DNA from: Cohnella sp. WQ 127256
Lineage (GTDB): Bacteria; Bacillota; Bacilli; Paenibacillales; Paenibacillaceae
Direction: 5' to 3'
NCBI RefSeq assembly: GCF_024519285.1
Contig: NZ_JAMZCY010000001.1
Coordinates: 992,001 to 1,056,000 of the forward strand
DNA: 64,000 nt
The notes beneath the pieces were generated by a model. That model was not told the DNA's origin and did not search any database. It saw only the letters and a program-made list of their open reading frames with translations. A program made the translations under genes and the position numbers. This document shows positions 53,529 through 63,858 of this stretch, piece after piece; the first letter of the stretch is position 1; every line of letters begins with the position of its first letter.

Positions 53529-56027
53529 ATGAATCAACCTGATGTTCATAGTGATACGGGCAATAACGGTAGGGGGAAAAACAACGGTAAGACTAAGGGC
53601 AAAGGGAAAGGTAAAGGTCCTCGTAAAGGTAGAAAAAAATCAGCACTTATATGGTTGTTCTTCGTAGTATTGTTTGGCATCGTCTGTGCAGTTGTCGGAT
53701 ATTTGTTAATCATATTAAATGGCGAACGAATATTGAGCGCCAATATTAATAAATTGAATTTAAATCAAGCATCCATCGTCTACGATAGAAATGATAAAGA
53801 AATAGCTAAGCTAGTTGTGGCTGAAGGGAATCGTGAATTAGTACACTTCGCCGATATTCCAAAGCTCATGCAGGATGCGTTCATCGCAACAGAAGACAAA
53901 CGCTTCTATGAGCATAGTGGCGTTGACTTGCTCGGCATCGGCCGGGCGCTCGTGAAGGATGTCATTGCGAGAAGCGCCGTGGAAGGTGCAAGTACAATTA
54001 CGCAGCAGCTTGCGAAAAACCTATTCCTTAATGCGGATAAGACGATTTTCCGTAAGGGGACAGAGGCTTCGATTGCTCTGGCATTAGAACAGCAGAAGAG
54101 TAAGCAGGAAATTCTTGAGCTCTACTTGAACCGGATTTACTTCGGTAAAGGGCAATATGGAGTGAAAACAGCAGCTAAATATTATTTCGGTAAGTCAGAT
54201 CTTAATGAATTGAAGATATGGCAAATTGCTACTTTAGCGGGTATACCTAAGTCTCCTGGAGCCTATAATCCGGTTTCTAACCCGGAGAGATCGATGGAGC
54301 GTCGCGCTGTTGTGTTGAAGCTGATGTTTGATCAAGGGCTTATAACGGAAGCTGAGAAGGAAGAAGCAGCTAAGGTCGTCTATAAACCCATCGCTTCAAG
54401 TAATAAAGACACGAAGTATATGACGTATATTGATTATGTGATTGATGAAGCAGTAGAAAGAACAGGGAAAACAGAAGAAGAACTAAGAAGTGCGGGATAC
54501 AAGATTACAACGACAATTAATACAAAAGCTCAGACGGTAATGGAGAAGGAATTCGCTAACGACGCTAGATTTGAGAAAAGCGTTGACGATAGGATTGTAC
54601 AAGGCGCGATGGTCATCATGGATCAACACGATGGTTCTTTAATCGCCATGGTTGGTGGACGCAATTACGAGATGTCAGGCACGAATCGTGTGGTTGGGAA
54701 GCGACAGCCCGGCTCATCTTTTAAGCCGATCATGGATTATGGTCCTGCGATTGAAACGGGTGACTACTTCCCGTGGTCAACTGTACAGGACGTGAAGAAA
54801 TGCTATGGGGATTACTGTCCAAGCAATTCCAATGGGAATTATCTTGGAACCATTCCGATGACACAAGCTGTTAAAGAGTCGCGAAATGCATCTGCTGTTT
54901 GGTTGCTGAATGAAATTGGCATTAGTAATGGATTGAAGTTCGCAGAGAATCTTGGCATTAAGCTTGAGAAGGAAGATCGCAACCTTGCTGTTGGTTTAGG
55001 GGGTCTGACTCGCGGAGTTACCCCAGTGGAGATGGTCCGTGCTTACGGTGCTTTCGCTAATGGTGGCAAGCTACAAGATCCTCATAGCATTCTGAAAATT
55101 GTGGACAATAAAGGCAAACCCGTATATGAATTCGATGCACCTAAAGGTAATCAGGTCATGAGCGAATACACTTCCTATTATGTGACGGAGTTGTTGAAGG
55201 GTGTCGTTCAGAAGGGTGGAACTGGAGTAAAGGCTAGCATTAGTGGTCGTACAGTTGCAGGTAAAACAGGTACGACACAAGCCGGTATTCCGGGACTTAA
55301 AACAAGCAAAAACCGCGATGTGTGGTTTGTGGGTTATACCCCTGAGTGGACAGCGGCAGTATGGTTCGGTTATGACAAAACCGACAAGGAGCATTTATTG
55401 TCTAAAACGCAAAGTAGTGGTCAAGCAGCTGCTTTGTTCTCCGCTGTTATGTCTAAGGGGCTTGAAGGCGTGGAACGTAAATCGTTCCCTAAGCCATCTG
55501 GTCTGCAAGTGGAACAAAAGCTTCCTGGAGTAGCAGGATTTATGGCAGCATACTCGCCTGAGCTCGTATCCGTTGAATTAACTTGGGGTGCAGTTGAAGG
55601 TGAAAATGTTACCTATAAGGTTTACCGCAAAGAAGATGGGGAAGCGGAATTTAAACTTCTTGCAGAAATTCCAGATCCTGCGTATGACGATTTTGCGATA
55701 TTGCCGGATCAGACCTTCACATACTATGTGACGGCGTATTATGGGGATAAGAAACAGGAGAGCGAGCCGTCGGAAAAACTATCGATAACGATCACTACCG
55801 GAATGGAGGTCACCCCCACTCCCGGAGAAGAAGGGGATGGTGATTTCCCAGATGATAACGAAAATCCGGGATCTTCTGAGCCACCGATTGAAATTGTAGT
55901 GCCGGGCGAAACTCCGTCACCAACACCATCGGAACCTCCAACATCATCGGAGAGCCCTTCCCAACCTCCGTTGGAAGGTGTGCCACCGGTTCAGGTACCC
56001 AATGAAGAAGCTAACACTACACCTTAA
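53529..56027 (+). CDS. Class A penicillin-binding protein (PBP1A type)
   Basis: A bifunctional peptidoglycan synthase of 832 residues. A Lys/Gly-rich cytoplasmic tail (residues 1-36) precedes one membrane helix. The glycosyltransferase domain has ATEDKRFYEHSGVD and GASTITQQLAKNL. The transpeptidase has the nucleophile in GSSFKP (about residue 395), ESRNASA, and VAGKTGTTQ (about 577). A fibronectin type III-like domain (about 675-755) and a Pro/Ser/Glu-rich tail of about 75 residues follow, as in B. subtilis PBP1. AGAAGGAG precedes the ATG. Confidence 0.93.
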   Translation: MNQPDVHSDTGNNGRGKNNGKTKGKGKGKGPRKGRKKSALIWLFFVVLFGIVCAVVGYLLIILNGERILSANINKLNLNQASIVYDRNDKEIAKLVVAEGNRELVHFADIPKLMQDAFIATEDKRFYEHSGVDLLGIGRALVKDVIARSAVEGASTITQQLAKNLFLNADKTIFRKGTEASIALALEQQKSKQEILELYLNRIYFGKGQYGVKTAAKYYFGKSDLNELKIWQIATLAGIPKSPGAYNPVSNPERSMERRAVVLKLMFDQGLITEAEKEEAAKVVYKPIASSNKDTKYMTYIDYVIDEAVERTGKTEEELRSAGYKITTTINTKAQTVMEKEFANDARFEKSVDDRIVQGAMVIMDQHDGSLIAMVGGRNYEMSGTNRVVGKRQPGSSFKPIMDYGPAIETGDYFPWSTVQDVKKCYGDYCPSNSNGNYLGTIPMTQAVKESRNASAVWLLNEIGISNGLKFAENLGIKLEKEDRNLAVGLGGLTRGVTPVEMVRAYGAFANGGKLQDPHSILKIVDNKGKPVYEFDAPKGNQVMSEYTSYYVTELLKGVVQKGGTGVKASISGRTVAGKTGTTQAGIPGLKTSKNRDVWFVGYTPEWTAAVWFGYDKTDKEHLLSKTQSSGQAAALFSAVMSKGLEGVERKSFPKPSGLQVEQKLPGVAGFMAAYSPELVSVELTWGAVEGENVTYKVYRKEDGEAEFKLLAEIPDPAYDDFAILPDQTFTYYVTAYYGDKKQESEPSEKLSITITTGMEVTPTPGEEGDGDFPDDNENPGSSEPPIEIVVPGETPSPTPSEPPTSSESPSQPPLEGVPPVQVPNEEANTTP

Positions 56028-56070
56028 GAACGTAATAATCTTAAGTGTAGCGTTGAATAGATTGTTAAGA

Positions 56071-56112
56071 AGCAGCTGAGCTCGTATCTCGTATACGCTC
56101 AGCTGCTTTTTG
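56071..56112 (+). terminator. Terminator of the penicillin-binding protein gene
   Basis: AGCAGCTGAGC pairs perfectly with GCTCAGCTGCT around a 15-nt loop, followed by TTTTTG. Confidence 0.85.
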
Positions 56113-56238
56113 TCATGGCAGGACGGTTCTCAACTGGTTCGTAAAGGCAAGTTGTGGTAAGCTTTGAGTATATTGAGTTGCCCTGATGGCAATGAGGATC
56201 ACCACACTAACGTTGGACAGACGGAAAGGAAAGTCGCA

Positions 56239-56799
56239 ATGAAACGTAAATTTTCGGATCGAGCGAATTGGCGGCGAATATTAAAGAAAAGTTATGCTTG
56301 TATCCCGATGGATGAGCCTCATTTTAGAGGCTTCGTTACATTGTATCGGATACATGAGCTACGGGATCCGTTATGGAAGGAATACAATGGACGGAGAATG
56401 TGTTTAGCGGATCGTGGATATTTGTGGATGCAGCATTTTCCACGCGGTGAGCACTTCGTAGTGACAACGATGTTCGATGACAAAGGACAGGTCGTGCAGT
56501 GGTATATCGACATTTGTAAAATCCAAGGCTTAACGGATCAGCAAGTTCCTTGGTTCGACGATTTGTTTCTAGACATCGTTGTATTGCCGACGGGTGAGAA
56601 GCTGCTTCTAGACGAAGATGAATTAGAGGAAGCATTGGATGAGGGTCAGATTACACTACGTGATTCAGCCATGGCGCAGAAGACTGCTGGGCGGTTAATG
56701 GAGCTTATTAATCAGAATAAATTCCCCTATTTCGACATGAGCTTAAACCACAGACGTACATTGCTGGAAAAGCTGGGTTGGGAGAAAGGTAACTCTTGA
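56239..56799 (+). CDS. DUF402 family protein (FomD/nucleotide phosphatase fold)
   Basis: A soluble protein of 186 residues of the DUF402 family. The conserved WYIDICKIQGL and DDLFLDIVVLPTGE carry the acidic metal-binding residues, and LDEDELEEALDEG follows. Characterised relatives hydrolyse nucleoside tri- and diphosphates or, in FomD, CMP esters. GGAAAGGAAAG lies before the ATG at 56239. It overlaps the next gene by one base (TGATG) and so is coupled to it. Confidence 0.8.
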   Translation: MKRKFSDRANWRRILKKSYACIPMDEPHFRGFVTLYRIHELRDPLWKEYNGRRMCLADRGYLWMQHFPRGEHFVVTTMFDDKGQVVQWYIDICKIQGLTDQQVPWFDDLFLDIVVLPTGEKLLLDEDELEEALDEGQITLRDSAMAQKTAGRLMELINQNKFPYFDMSLNHRRTLLEKLGWEKGNS

Positions 56800-57440
56800 T
56801 GCAGAGTACTTTATTAACTCAGGAGCCGAAACGTCGTTCCAAATGGCTTCGGATGTTGCTACGATTATTCGCGATCGGATTGATTGCGCTGCTGGCTTGG
56901 TGCGGCATGCTTTATTATTGGATCACGAGCTTCGAGGGTGTTCCTAAATCGGGAAATCCAAGTCCTGCTGATGTAGGAATCGTACTTGGTGCAACTTTAT
57001 GGAATAATGAGCCGAGCCCAGGCTTGCGGGAGCGACTGGATCATGCGCTCGCTCTCTATCGTTCTGGGGCGTTCAAGAGCTTCATTGTAACCGGTGGTCT
57101 TGATAGTAACGGGGCAACATTAACGGAAGCGGAAGGCATGAGAAATTACTTAATCGAGCAAGGTGTCTCTCGGCAATCGATCTATATGGATTCTCTTTCC
57201 AGAAGCACCTATGAGAACTTAGATTTTGCACAAGAAATCATGACTCAGAACGAGTGGGATACGGCTATCATCGTTACACATAGTTATCACGGATCAAGAG
57301 CAGCTAATATTGCCAAGAAGCTTGGCTTTAACCCCGTTCAGGTCAGTGTCACCGATTCCAAAGTATTGAAAATGTCTTATCATGAAACGCGTGAAGTGTT
57401 AGCTTATACGAAATGGCTCGTTACTAAGATCTTCCTATGA
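56799..57440 (+). CDS. YdcF/SanA-type membrane protein (DUF218)
   Basis: A protein of 213 residues with one N-terminal membrane helix (FAIGLIALLAWCGMLYYWI) and a DUF218 domain (GIVLGATLWNNEPSPGLRER; YDSLSRSTYENL-like DSLSRSTYENLDFA; VTHSYHGSRA). Relatives affect envelope polysaccharide or vancomycin sensitivity, but the reaction is unknown. It is translationally coupled to the DUF402 gene. Confidence 0.8.
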   Translation: MQSTLLTQEPKRRSKWLRMLLRLFAIGLIALLAWCGMLYYWITSFEGVPKSGNPSPADVGIVLGATLWNNEPSPGLRERLDHALALYRSGAFKSFIVTGGLDSNGATLTEAEGMRNYLIEQGVSRQSIYMDSLSRSTYENLDFAQEIMTQNEWDTAIIVTHSYHGSRAANIAKKLGFNPVQVSVTDSKVLKMSYHETREVLAYTKWLVTKIFL

Positions 57441-57514
57441 CTAGTGTAAGGACGAACGGAATACATTGGTATTGCGGCATATTCGTCGACACAAGCCATA
57501 TGGGGTGAAGCTTG

Positions 57515-58498
57515 ATGAATGCTAAAGCGAATGCATCTGAGTCAATTGAAGCTTCGACCGCGCAGAAGAGACCCTCTAGACAGATTAACGTCATCCTGCG
57601 CAGTGCGGATCCTGATTACTCAACCGGAAATACGGGTGCAGCTGAGTCCTCAGGTACTCCTAAATTGCTGCCACAATCTGGTCCATGGGTGGAGTGGCAG
57701 AAGGAACTTGACCGTATGACAGGTCTAGATGACATCAAGGAGCTCGTTTATGAAATATACGCCTTACTGCAGATTATGCAGTATCGCAGCGAAGCAAGCT
57801 TGCAGGCTCAAGCGCATGTCTATCATATGATCTTTAAAGGGAATCCCGGAACTGGAAAAACGACGGTGGCGCGATTGCTTGCGAAGCTATTCCAAAGCAT
57901 GGGCTTGCTTGCTAAAGGCCACCTCGTGGAAGTGGAACGAGCCGATCTCGTGGGGGAGTACATCGGACATACGGCCCAGAAAACGAGAGAATTGGTGAAG
58001 AAATCTCTTGGGGGCGTATTATTCGTTGATGAAGCTTATAGCCTTGCCCGTGGAGGGGAGAAGGATTTCGGTAAAGAAGCGATCGATACGTTAGTAAAGG
58101 CAATGGAAGACTATAAAAATCAGTTTGTGCTCATATTAGCGGGGTACACTCTTGAGATCGACAACTTCTTGATGACCAATCCAGGATTACCTTCAAGATT
58201 TCCAATACAAATGGAATTTCCTGATTATACGGTCGATCAGCTCGTCCAAATCGCAGAAGGCATGACTAAGGAGAGGGACTACACATTACTCCCACAAACC
58301 GTATATAAATTGCGACAGCTGCTTGTACAAGAAAAGCTGGAATCGGTATTCGACTTCAGCAATGCAAGATATGTACGTAATGTTCTGGAGCGGGCAATCC
58401 GTTATCAAGCGGTACGATTATTATCCCAGCATCCGACGGTATCACCAGGACGGCAGGAGCTTATGGCGTTGCGTCCCGAAGATATTCGGAGCTTATGA
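57515..58498 (+). CDS. spoVK: AAA ATPase, stage V sporulation protein K-like
   Basis: A CbbX/SpoVK-type AAA ATPase of 327 residues. Walker A is GNPGTGKTT, Walker B GGVLFVDEAYSLARGG, with the sensor and arginine-finger region ILAGYTLEIDNFL...NPGLPSRF. SpoVK is needed for spore maturation in B. subtilis, where it also stands beside ynbA (hflX). The first 75 residues are polar and variable. GGGGTGAAG precedes the ATG at 57515. Confidence 0.88.
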   Translation: MNAKANASESIEASTAQKRPSRQINVILRSADPDYSTGNTGAAESSGTPKLLPQSGPWVEWQKELDRMTGLDDIKELVYEIYALLQIMQYRSEASLQAQAHVYHMIFKGNPGTGKTTVARLLAKLFQSMGLLAKGHLVEVERADLVGEYIGHTAQKTRELVKKSLGGVLFVDEAYSLARGGEKDFGKEAIDTLVKAMEDYKNQFVLILAGYTLEIDNFLMTNPGLPSRFPIQMEFPDYTVDQLVQIAEGMTKERDYTLLPQTVYKLRQLLVQEKLESVFDFSNARYVRNVLERAIRYQAVRLLSQHPTVSPGRQELMALRPEDIRSL

Positions 58499-58523
58499 AG
58501 ATCTATTAGAAAGTAGGATATGA

Positions 58524-59813
58524 ATGAGACAAAGTACATACGACACAGGAACCGATGAACTGGAGAAAGCTTTGCTCATTAGTCTTGTAACCGATAAAGT
58601 GAAAAGATCGGGAGCAGACCCACAGCACTCCATTGATGAACTCGCATCGCTAGCCGAAACGGCTGGCGTTGCGGTTGTCGATACCATCATGCAAAATCTT
58701 GAAGTTCCAGACAAAAAGTATTTCGTAGGTAAAGGTAAAGTGCAAGAGGTGCTAGAACTGGCTGAGAAGACCGGTGCGACAACTGCGATATTTGATCAAG
58801 AGCTGTCAGGCTCGCAGGTGAGAAATCTCGAACAAGCTTTGGATATGAAGATCATCGACCGCACGCAGCTCATCTTGGATATATTCGCTGGCCGCGCCAA
58901 AACTCGGGAAGGTATTCTACAGGTGGAATTGGCGCAGCTGTCTTATTTGCTTCCTAGACTTTCTGGCCATGGTGTAAATTTATCGCGTCTTGGCGGGGGC
59001 ATCGGTACACGAGGACCTGGTGAAACGAAGCTAGAGACAGACCGTCGTCACATTCGTGACCGAATAACGGAGCTCAAGCGTCAATTAGAAACGGTAACCG
59101 CTCACCGCAGCTTGCATCGCGAGCGCCGTCGTAAAGTGGGGGCGGTTCAAGTTGCTCTTGTGGGTTATACGAATGCAGGAAAGTCGACATTGCTTAGGCA
59201 ATTGACAGAAGCGGATGTGCTTGTGGAAGATAAGCTTTTCGCTACCTTGGATCCAACGTCCCGCAGCCTGGAGTTGCCAAGCGGCAAAGAGATCATTATT
59301 ACAGACACGGTCGGATTTATACAGAACCTTCCCCATGATTTGGTCGCTGCGTTTCGTGCGACATTGGAGGAGGCTGGCGAAGCTGACTTACTCTTGCACG
59401 TCGTGGATACATCGTCACCAATGCGTGAAAGACAGATGAAAGTCGTTGAAGAGGTGCTTCAACAGCTTGGTGCAGGTGGCAAGCCGACGCTGATTGTCTA
59501 TAACAAAATCGATCTTAGCTCAGAGGATGCTTTGTCTCTGTTGACCGGTGGGCCGGACACGATTCGCGTGAACGCCTTCATCGAACAAGACATGACGCAA
59601 TTGCGTGAAGCTATTGAGGATCGTATTCTCGGTGATACAATACAATTCCGCATTCCGGCATCCCGGGGTGATTTGGCGGCATTAGTGTACCGTGTAGGAG
59701 AAGTAATGGATCAGGATACAGAGGAGGACTTCCTCCTTTTCAATGTTAGGCTTAACCCAACGGATATGGAGAAATCAGGTCGCACACTCGAGCCTTATCG
59801 GGTCGAACAGTAA
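58524..59813 (+). CDS. hflX: GTPase HflX
   Basis: A ribosome-associated GTPase of 429 residues. The N-terminal HflX domain includes [17 protein letters not shown], and the glycine-rich [19 protein letters not shown] follows. G1 is [10 protein letters not shown]3 DTVGF and G4 NKID. HflX splits or rescues stalled ribosomes under stress. AAGTAGGAT lies just before the ATG. Confidence 0.96.
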   Translation: MRQSTYDTGTDELEKALLISLVTDKVKRSGADPQHSIDELASLAETAGVAVVDTIMQNLEVPDKKYFVGKGKVQEVLELAEKTGATTAIFDQELSGSQVRNLEQALDMKIIDRTQLILDIFAGRAKTREGILQVELAQLSYLLPRLSGHGVNLSRLGGGIGTRGPGETKLETDRRHIRDRITELKRQLETVTAHRSLHRERRRKVGAVQVALVGYTNAGKSTLLRQLTEADVLVEDKLFATLDPTSRSLELPSGKEIIITDTVGFIQNLPHDLVAAFRATLEEAGEADLLLHVVDTSSPMRERQMKVVEEVLQQLGAGGKPTLIVYNKIDLSSEDALSLLTGGPDTIRVNAFIEQDMTQLREAIEDRILGDTIQFRIPASRGDLAALVYRVGEVMDQDTEEDFLLFNVRLNPTDMEKSGRTLEPYRVEQ

Positions 59814-59845
59814 TTGCGAGCTGCTTATACGAAAAGGAGAACATC

Positions 59846-61114
59846 ATGCAGGACCCTACACAGATTAACTTTGAGCAGCAATGGGAGAAGTGGGCAGATG
59901 CGGCTGAAGATCTAGCAGCACCACAGTTCCGACTTCTAGATCGAATTGTAGAGCGTAATCAATGGAAAGTAATCCAAGCATTTCAGAAGCATAGAGTTAG
60001 TGATTTTCACTTTGCGTCGTCGACAGGTTATGGATACAACGACACTGGACGTGAAGTACTTGATTTGGTATATGCCGATGTATTCGGAGCCGAGTCAGCT
60101 ATCGTAAGACCTCATCTGGTATCGGGGACTCATACGATCTCCGTGGCATTGTTCGGATGCTTGCGTCCGGGGGACGAGCTTCTGTTCGTGACCGGCAAAC
60201 CTTATGATACTTTGCATAAGGTAATCGGTAAGCCAGGGGACGGACTAGGATCCTTAGCAGACTTTGGTGTACAGACCAAGATTGTACCTTTAAATGAAGA
60301 TGGAAGCGTAGATTGGGACGGTGTTCAGGCAGCGGTTACGGATCGTACGAAGGTTTTCGCTATTCAGCGTTCAAGAGGCTACGAATGGAGACCATCGTTC
60401 ACGGTAGATCAGATCGGGGAAATGGTAACACGCATCAAAGCAATCAAACCGGATGGCATTGTATTCGTCGATAATTGCTATGGAGAGTTCACTGAGGAAA
60501 GAGAACCAACTGAGGTGGGCGTCGATCTGATCGCGGGCTCCTTGATTAAGAATCCTGGTGGTGGCTTGGCCACTAGTGGGGGATATATTGCGGGTAAACA
60601 AAGCTTGGTGGAGCTTGCTGCTTATCGACTGACCGCACCTGGTATCGGTGGAGAAGTGGGTGCCATGTTAGGGACGACGCGTTCGATCTATCAGGGATTG
60701 TTTATGGCTCCTTTGCTTGTAGGTCAAGCGGTTAAAGGGAGTGTATTCGCTTCTGCGATATTTGGAAAGCTTGGTTTTGAAACTCAACCAAAGTGGAACG
60801 ATCCACGGACCGATTTAATACAAGCCATTCGGTTTAAAGCAGAGGATCCCCTTATCCATTTCGTACAGGCGATTCAGAAAGCGGCAGCTGTGGATGCGCA
60901 TGTCGTACCTGTTCCTTGGGATATGCCAGGATATGAACATCCTGTTATCATGGCTGCAGGAACCTTTATCCAAGGCGGAAGCTTGGAGTTGTCAGCAGAT
61001 GCTCCGGTTCGAGAACCTTATATTGCCTATATGCAAGGTGGATTAACCTATGCTCATGTGAAGTTTGCCGTTAAGAAGGCATTAATGGAGTTTCAAGCGC
61101 AGGGATATTTGTGA
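59846..61114 (+). CDS. Methionine gamma-lyase-like PLP enzyme (YnbB, aluminium-resistance type)
   Basis: A cytoplasmic PLP enzyme of 422 residues in the Cys/Met-metabolism fold. The PLP lysine lies in GSLIKNPGGGLATSG, and FVDNCYGEF holds the cofactor-binding Asp. The family is often annotated as aluminium-resistance protein but its substrate is not settled. AAAGGAG precedes the ATG. The order hflX-ynbB-glnR-glnA is the same as in B. subtilis. Confidence 0.9.
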   Translation: MQDPTQINFEQQWEKWADAAEDLAAPQFRLLDRIVERNQWKVIQAFQKHRVSDFHFASSTGYGYNDTGREVLDLVYADVFGAESAIVRPHLVSGTHTISVALFGCLRPGDELLFVTGKPYDTLHKVIGKPGDGLGSLADFGVQTKIVPLNEDGSVDWDGVQAAVTDRTKVFAIQRSRGYEWRPSFTVDQIGEMVTRIKAIKPDGIVFVDNCYGEFTEEREPTEVGVDLIAGSLIKNPGGGLATSGGYIAGKQSLVELAAYRLTAPGIGGEVGAMLGTTRSIYQGLFMAPLLVGQAVKGSVFASAIFGKLGFETQPKWNDPRTDLIQAIRFKAEDPLIHFVQAIQKAAAVDAHVVPVPWDMPGYEHPVIMAAGTFIQGGSLELSADAPVREPYIAYMQGGLTYAHVKFAVKKALMEFQAQGYL

Positions 61115-61128
61115 ATTGTAAGCCTTGT

Positions 61129-61177
61129 TGTTATAAACCTTACATTGCTTGACATGTTTTTGGGTCGAGGTTACAAT
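61129..61177 (+). promoter_or_regulatory. glnRA promoter with a GlnR-like box
   Basis: TTGACA (61149-61154), 17 nt, TACAAT (61172-61177) form a strong promoter. Just upstream, TGTTA-N6-TTACA (61129-61144) resembles the GlnR consensus TGTNAN7TNACA but is one base shorter. The promoter is well supported, the box less so. Confidence 0.55.
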
Positions 61178-61226
61178 GAAAGTGATTACACAATAACAAC
61201 AAGTTAAGTTGGAAGGTTGGTATGAT

Positions 61227-61640
61227 ATGGGCGAAGAGATTCGCAGGAATATGGCGTTGTTTCCGATTGGCATCGTAATGAAGCTGACCGACCTGACCGC
61301 CCGCCAAATCCGTTATTATGAGCAGCATGATTTAATCCAGCCAGCTCGAACAGACGGTAACCAACGATTGTTTTCTTTCAATGATGTTGAGCGACTAATG
61401 GAAATCAAATCATTGATCGAGAAGGGTGTTAATATTGCTGGCATTAAGCAAGTAATGAACCCCGTTGGGCAAGATGAGAACGATGGAACGATTATTAATG
61501 AAGTTTCTGAGGTTAAGCGTCGGGAGATGAGTGATTCTCAGCTTCACCGTATGCTGAAGCAAGAGCTGATGACTGGCAAACGACCGGGACAAGTATCCTT
61601 GATTCAAGGAGAGCTTACTCGTTTTTTCAAGAACAAATAA
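61227..61640 (+). CDS. glnR: Nitrogen regulator GlnR (MerR family)
   Basis: A MerR-type repressor of 137 residues that controls nitrogen genes. The helix-turn-helix reads FPIGIVMKLTDLTARQIRYY, with the wing PARTDGNQRLFSFNDVERL. The C-terminal tail (QVSLIQGELTRFF) matches the part that feedback-inhibited glutamine synthetase contacts. I choose the ATG at 61227 behind GGAAGG. It forms an operon with glnA. Confidence 0.95.
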   Translation: MGEEIRRNMALFPIGIVMKLTDLTARQIRYYEQHDLIQPARTDGNQRLFSFNDVERLMEIKSLIEKGVNIAGIKQVMNPVGQDENDGTIINEVSEVKRREMSDSQLHRMLKQELMTGKRPGQVSLIQGELTRFFKNK

Positions 61641-61672
61641 TTCAATATAGAAGAGTATCCTAGGAGGCTACC

Positions 61673-63001
61673 ATGTCTTATACTCGTGAAGATATTATTC
61701 AGATTGCTAAAGATCAGAACGTTCGATTCATTCGATTGCAGTTTACGGATTTACTCGGTTCGATTAAGAACGTTGAAATTCCATTTAGTCAATTGGAGAA
61801 AGCTTTGGATAATAAGATGATGTTTGACGGTTCTTCTATCGAAGGATACGTTCGCATCGAAGAGTCAGATATGTACTTATATCCAGATTTAAGCACATGG
61901 GTTATTTTCCCTTGGGTTACAGATAACAAAATCGCTCGTTTGATCTGTGATATCTACATGCCGGACGGTACACCGTTCGCTGGAGATCCTCGTGGTATTC
62001 TGAAGCGTGCGCTTCAGGAAGCAGAGGAAATGGGTTACTCTACGATGAATGTAGGCCCAGAGCCGGAATTTTTCTTATTCCAAACCGATGAAAAAGGTAA
62101 TCCAACTATGGAGCTTAACGACCAAGGTGGATACTTTGATTTGGCACCGACAGACTTAGGTGAGAATTGCCGCCGTGATATCGTATTAATGCTAGAAGAG
62201 ATGGGCTTTGAAATCGAAGCCTCACATCACGAAGTAGCGCCTGGACAGCATGAAATCGACTTTAAATATGCACCAGCGATTAAAGCAGCGGATCAAATTC
62301 AAACCTTTAAGCTTGTAGTTAAGACAATTGCTCGCCAGCATGGTTTACATGCAACGTTCATGCCTAAGCCTTTGTTCGGAATGAATGGCTCAGGTATGCA
62401 TTGTCACCAATCGTTGTTCACGGGTAAAGAAAATGCTTTCTATGATGCTAATGATAAGCTTGGTTTGAGTGTCGTAGCACGTCAATATATGGCCGGTGTA
62501 CTTAAGCATGCTCGGGGCATCGCAGCAATTACGAATCCAACAGTCAATTCTTACAAACGACTTGTGCCAGGATATGAAGCACCATGTTACGTGGCTTGGT
62601 CAGCAAGTAACCGTAGTCCAATGATCCGGATTCCGGCTTCCCGAGGTCTTAGCACTCGGATTGAAGTTCGTAATCCAGACCCGGCAGCAAATCCATACTT
62701 AGCTCTTGCTGTTATGCTTAAAGCAGGCTTAGACGGAATTAACAACAAAATGTCGATCCCAGCTCCTGTTGATCGTAACATCTATGTAATGAGCGAAGAA
62801 GAACGTCAAGATTCTGGTATTCCAAGCTTACCGATTAACCTTAAAGAAGCTTTGGCAGAGCTATTACGTGATGATGTCATTTGCGAAGCCTTAGGCGATC
62901 ACGCATTAAGCCATTTCTACGAGCTTAAGGAAATCGAGTGGGATATGTACCGCACGCAAGTTCACCAATGGGAACGCGATCAGTACTTGACGATGTATTA
63001 A
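61673..63001 (+). CDS. glnA: Glutamine synthetase type I-alpha
   Basis: A dodecameric enzyme of 442 residues that makes glutamine from glutamate and ammonia with [54 protein letters not shown] and the C-terminal DQYLTMY are all family features. The length and lack of an adenylylation site agree with the Bacillota type that is controlled by glutamine feedback and by GlnR. GGAGG lies before the ATG. Confidence 0.97.
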   Translation: MSYTREDIIQIAKDQNVRFIRLQFTDLLGSIKNVEIPFSQLEKALDNKMMFDGSSIEGYVRIEESDMYLYPDLSTWVIFPWVTDNKIARLICDIYMPDGTPFAGDPRGILKRALQEAEEMGYSTMNVGPEPEFFLFQTDEKGNPTMELNDQGGYFDLAPTDLGENCRRDIVLMLEEMGFEIEASHHEVAPGQHEIDFKYAPAIKAADQIQTFKLVVKTIARQHGLHATFMPKPLFGMNGSGMHCHQSLFTGKENAFYDANDKLGLSVVARQYMAGVLKHARGIAAITNPTVNSYKRLVPGYEAPCYVAWSASNRSPMIRIPASRGLSTRIEVRNPDPAANPYLALAVMLKAGLDGINNKMSIPAPVDRNIYVMSEEERQDSGIPSLPINLKEALAELLRDDVICEALGDHALSHFYELKEIEWDMYRTQVHQWERDQYLTMY

Positions 63002-63020
63002 ACGAGGATTTATCAAATAA

Positions 63021-63063
63021 AAAGGCTGCCTTTCAGACCAATGTCTGAGTGGCAGCCTTTTTG
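63021..63063. terminator. Bidirectional terminator between glnA and lexA
   Basis: AAAGGCTGCC pairs perfectly with GGCAGCCTTT, with an inner TCAGAC/GTCTGA stem. A residues to the left and T residues to the right let it serve both convergent genes. Confidence 0.88.
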
Positions 63064-63075
63064 GGTTTGAATCAT

Positions 63076-63699
63076 TTAATTAAAAGAACGAATTAATCCG
63101 ATGACCTTACCAAGAATGCTCACATTGTGTAACCGGATAGGCTCCATGCTTGCGTTTTCTGGCTGTAGTCGAATGTGATCCTTTTCCTTGTAAAAGGTTT
63201 TTACAGTTGCTTCGTTCTCTTCCGTCATCGCAACTACGATATCACCGTTAGTAGCGGTAGGTTGCTGACGGACAATAACATAATCTCCATTATGAATGCC
63301 AGCTTCGATCATACTGTCTCCCATTATGGAAAGCATGAATGCGGGTTGATCGCCAACCATACCAACCGGTATTGGATAATATTCTTCGATATTTTCCATT
63401 GCTGTGATCGGAATGCCCGCAGTAACTTTCCCGAGTAGAGGGATTTGGCGGACGGAGGACGATATTCTGTAGACGTTATCTTCATCGCTTCCGAGAATCT
63501 CGATTGCACGTGGTTTAGTAGGATCGCGGCGAATCAAGCCCTTCTTCTCCAGTCGATCCAGATGACCATGTACAGTTGAACTGGAAGCAAGTCCTACGGC
63601 TTCACCAATCTCACGTACAGAAGGGGGATACCCTTTCTCTCTAACTTCGTTCTTAATGAATTCTAGTATGGAATTCTGGCGATTAGACATCTTTGACAC
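63076..63699 (-). CDS. lexA: SOS repressor LexA
   Basis: The SOS regulon repressor of 207 residues. The N-terminal winged helix ([20 protein letters not shown]) binds DNA. The self-cleavage site Ala94-Gly95 lies in GKVTAGIP, with the catalytic Ser129 in MGDSM and Lys167 in ATVKTFY. RecA-stimulated cleavage inactivates it. It is divergent from a yneA-like gene, as in Bacillus, with several LexA boxes between. Confidence 0.97.
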   Translation of the reverse strand: MSKMSNRQNSILEFIKNEVREKGYPPSVREIGEAVGLASSSTVHGHLDRLEKKGLIRRDPTKPRAIEILGSDEDNVYRISSSVRQIPLLGKVTAGIPITAMENIEEYYPIPVGMVGDQPAFMLSIMGDSMIEAGIHNGDYVIVRQQPTATNGDIVVAMTEENEATVKTFYKEKDHIRLQPENASMEPIRLHNVSILGKVIGLIRSFN

Positions 63700-63746
63700 G
63701 CCAAACCCTCCCTATGTATTAGCTCATGATGACAAATTATAGCACA

Positions 63747-63847
63747 GAACTCGAGTTCGCACAAACATTCGTTCGACAGAACAGATGTTCTTTTTTTGTT
63801 GACTTGAACATATGTTCGTGTTAGGATGAAACCAGAACAAATGTTTG
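63747..63847. promoter_or_regulatory. LexA (SOS) box array
   Basis: Up to five boxes of the Gram-positive CGAAC-N4-GTTCG type occur in 101 bp: GAACTCGAGTTC (63747), CAAACATTCGTTCG (63762), AGAACAGATGTTCT (63778), TGAACATATGTTCG (63805) and AGAACAAATGTTTG (63834). The fourth sits in the spacer of the promoter TTGACT (63799-63804), 17 nt, TAGGAT (63822-63827), which drives the rightward gene. Confidence 0.85.
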
Positions 63848-63858
63848 GGGTGACGATA

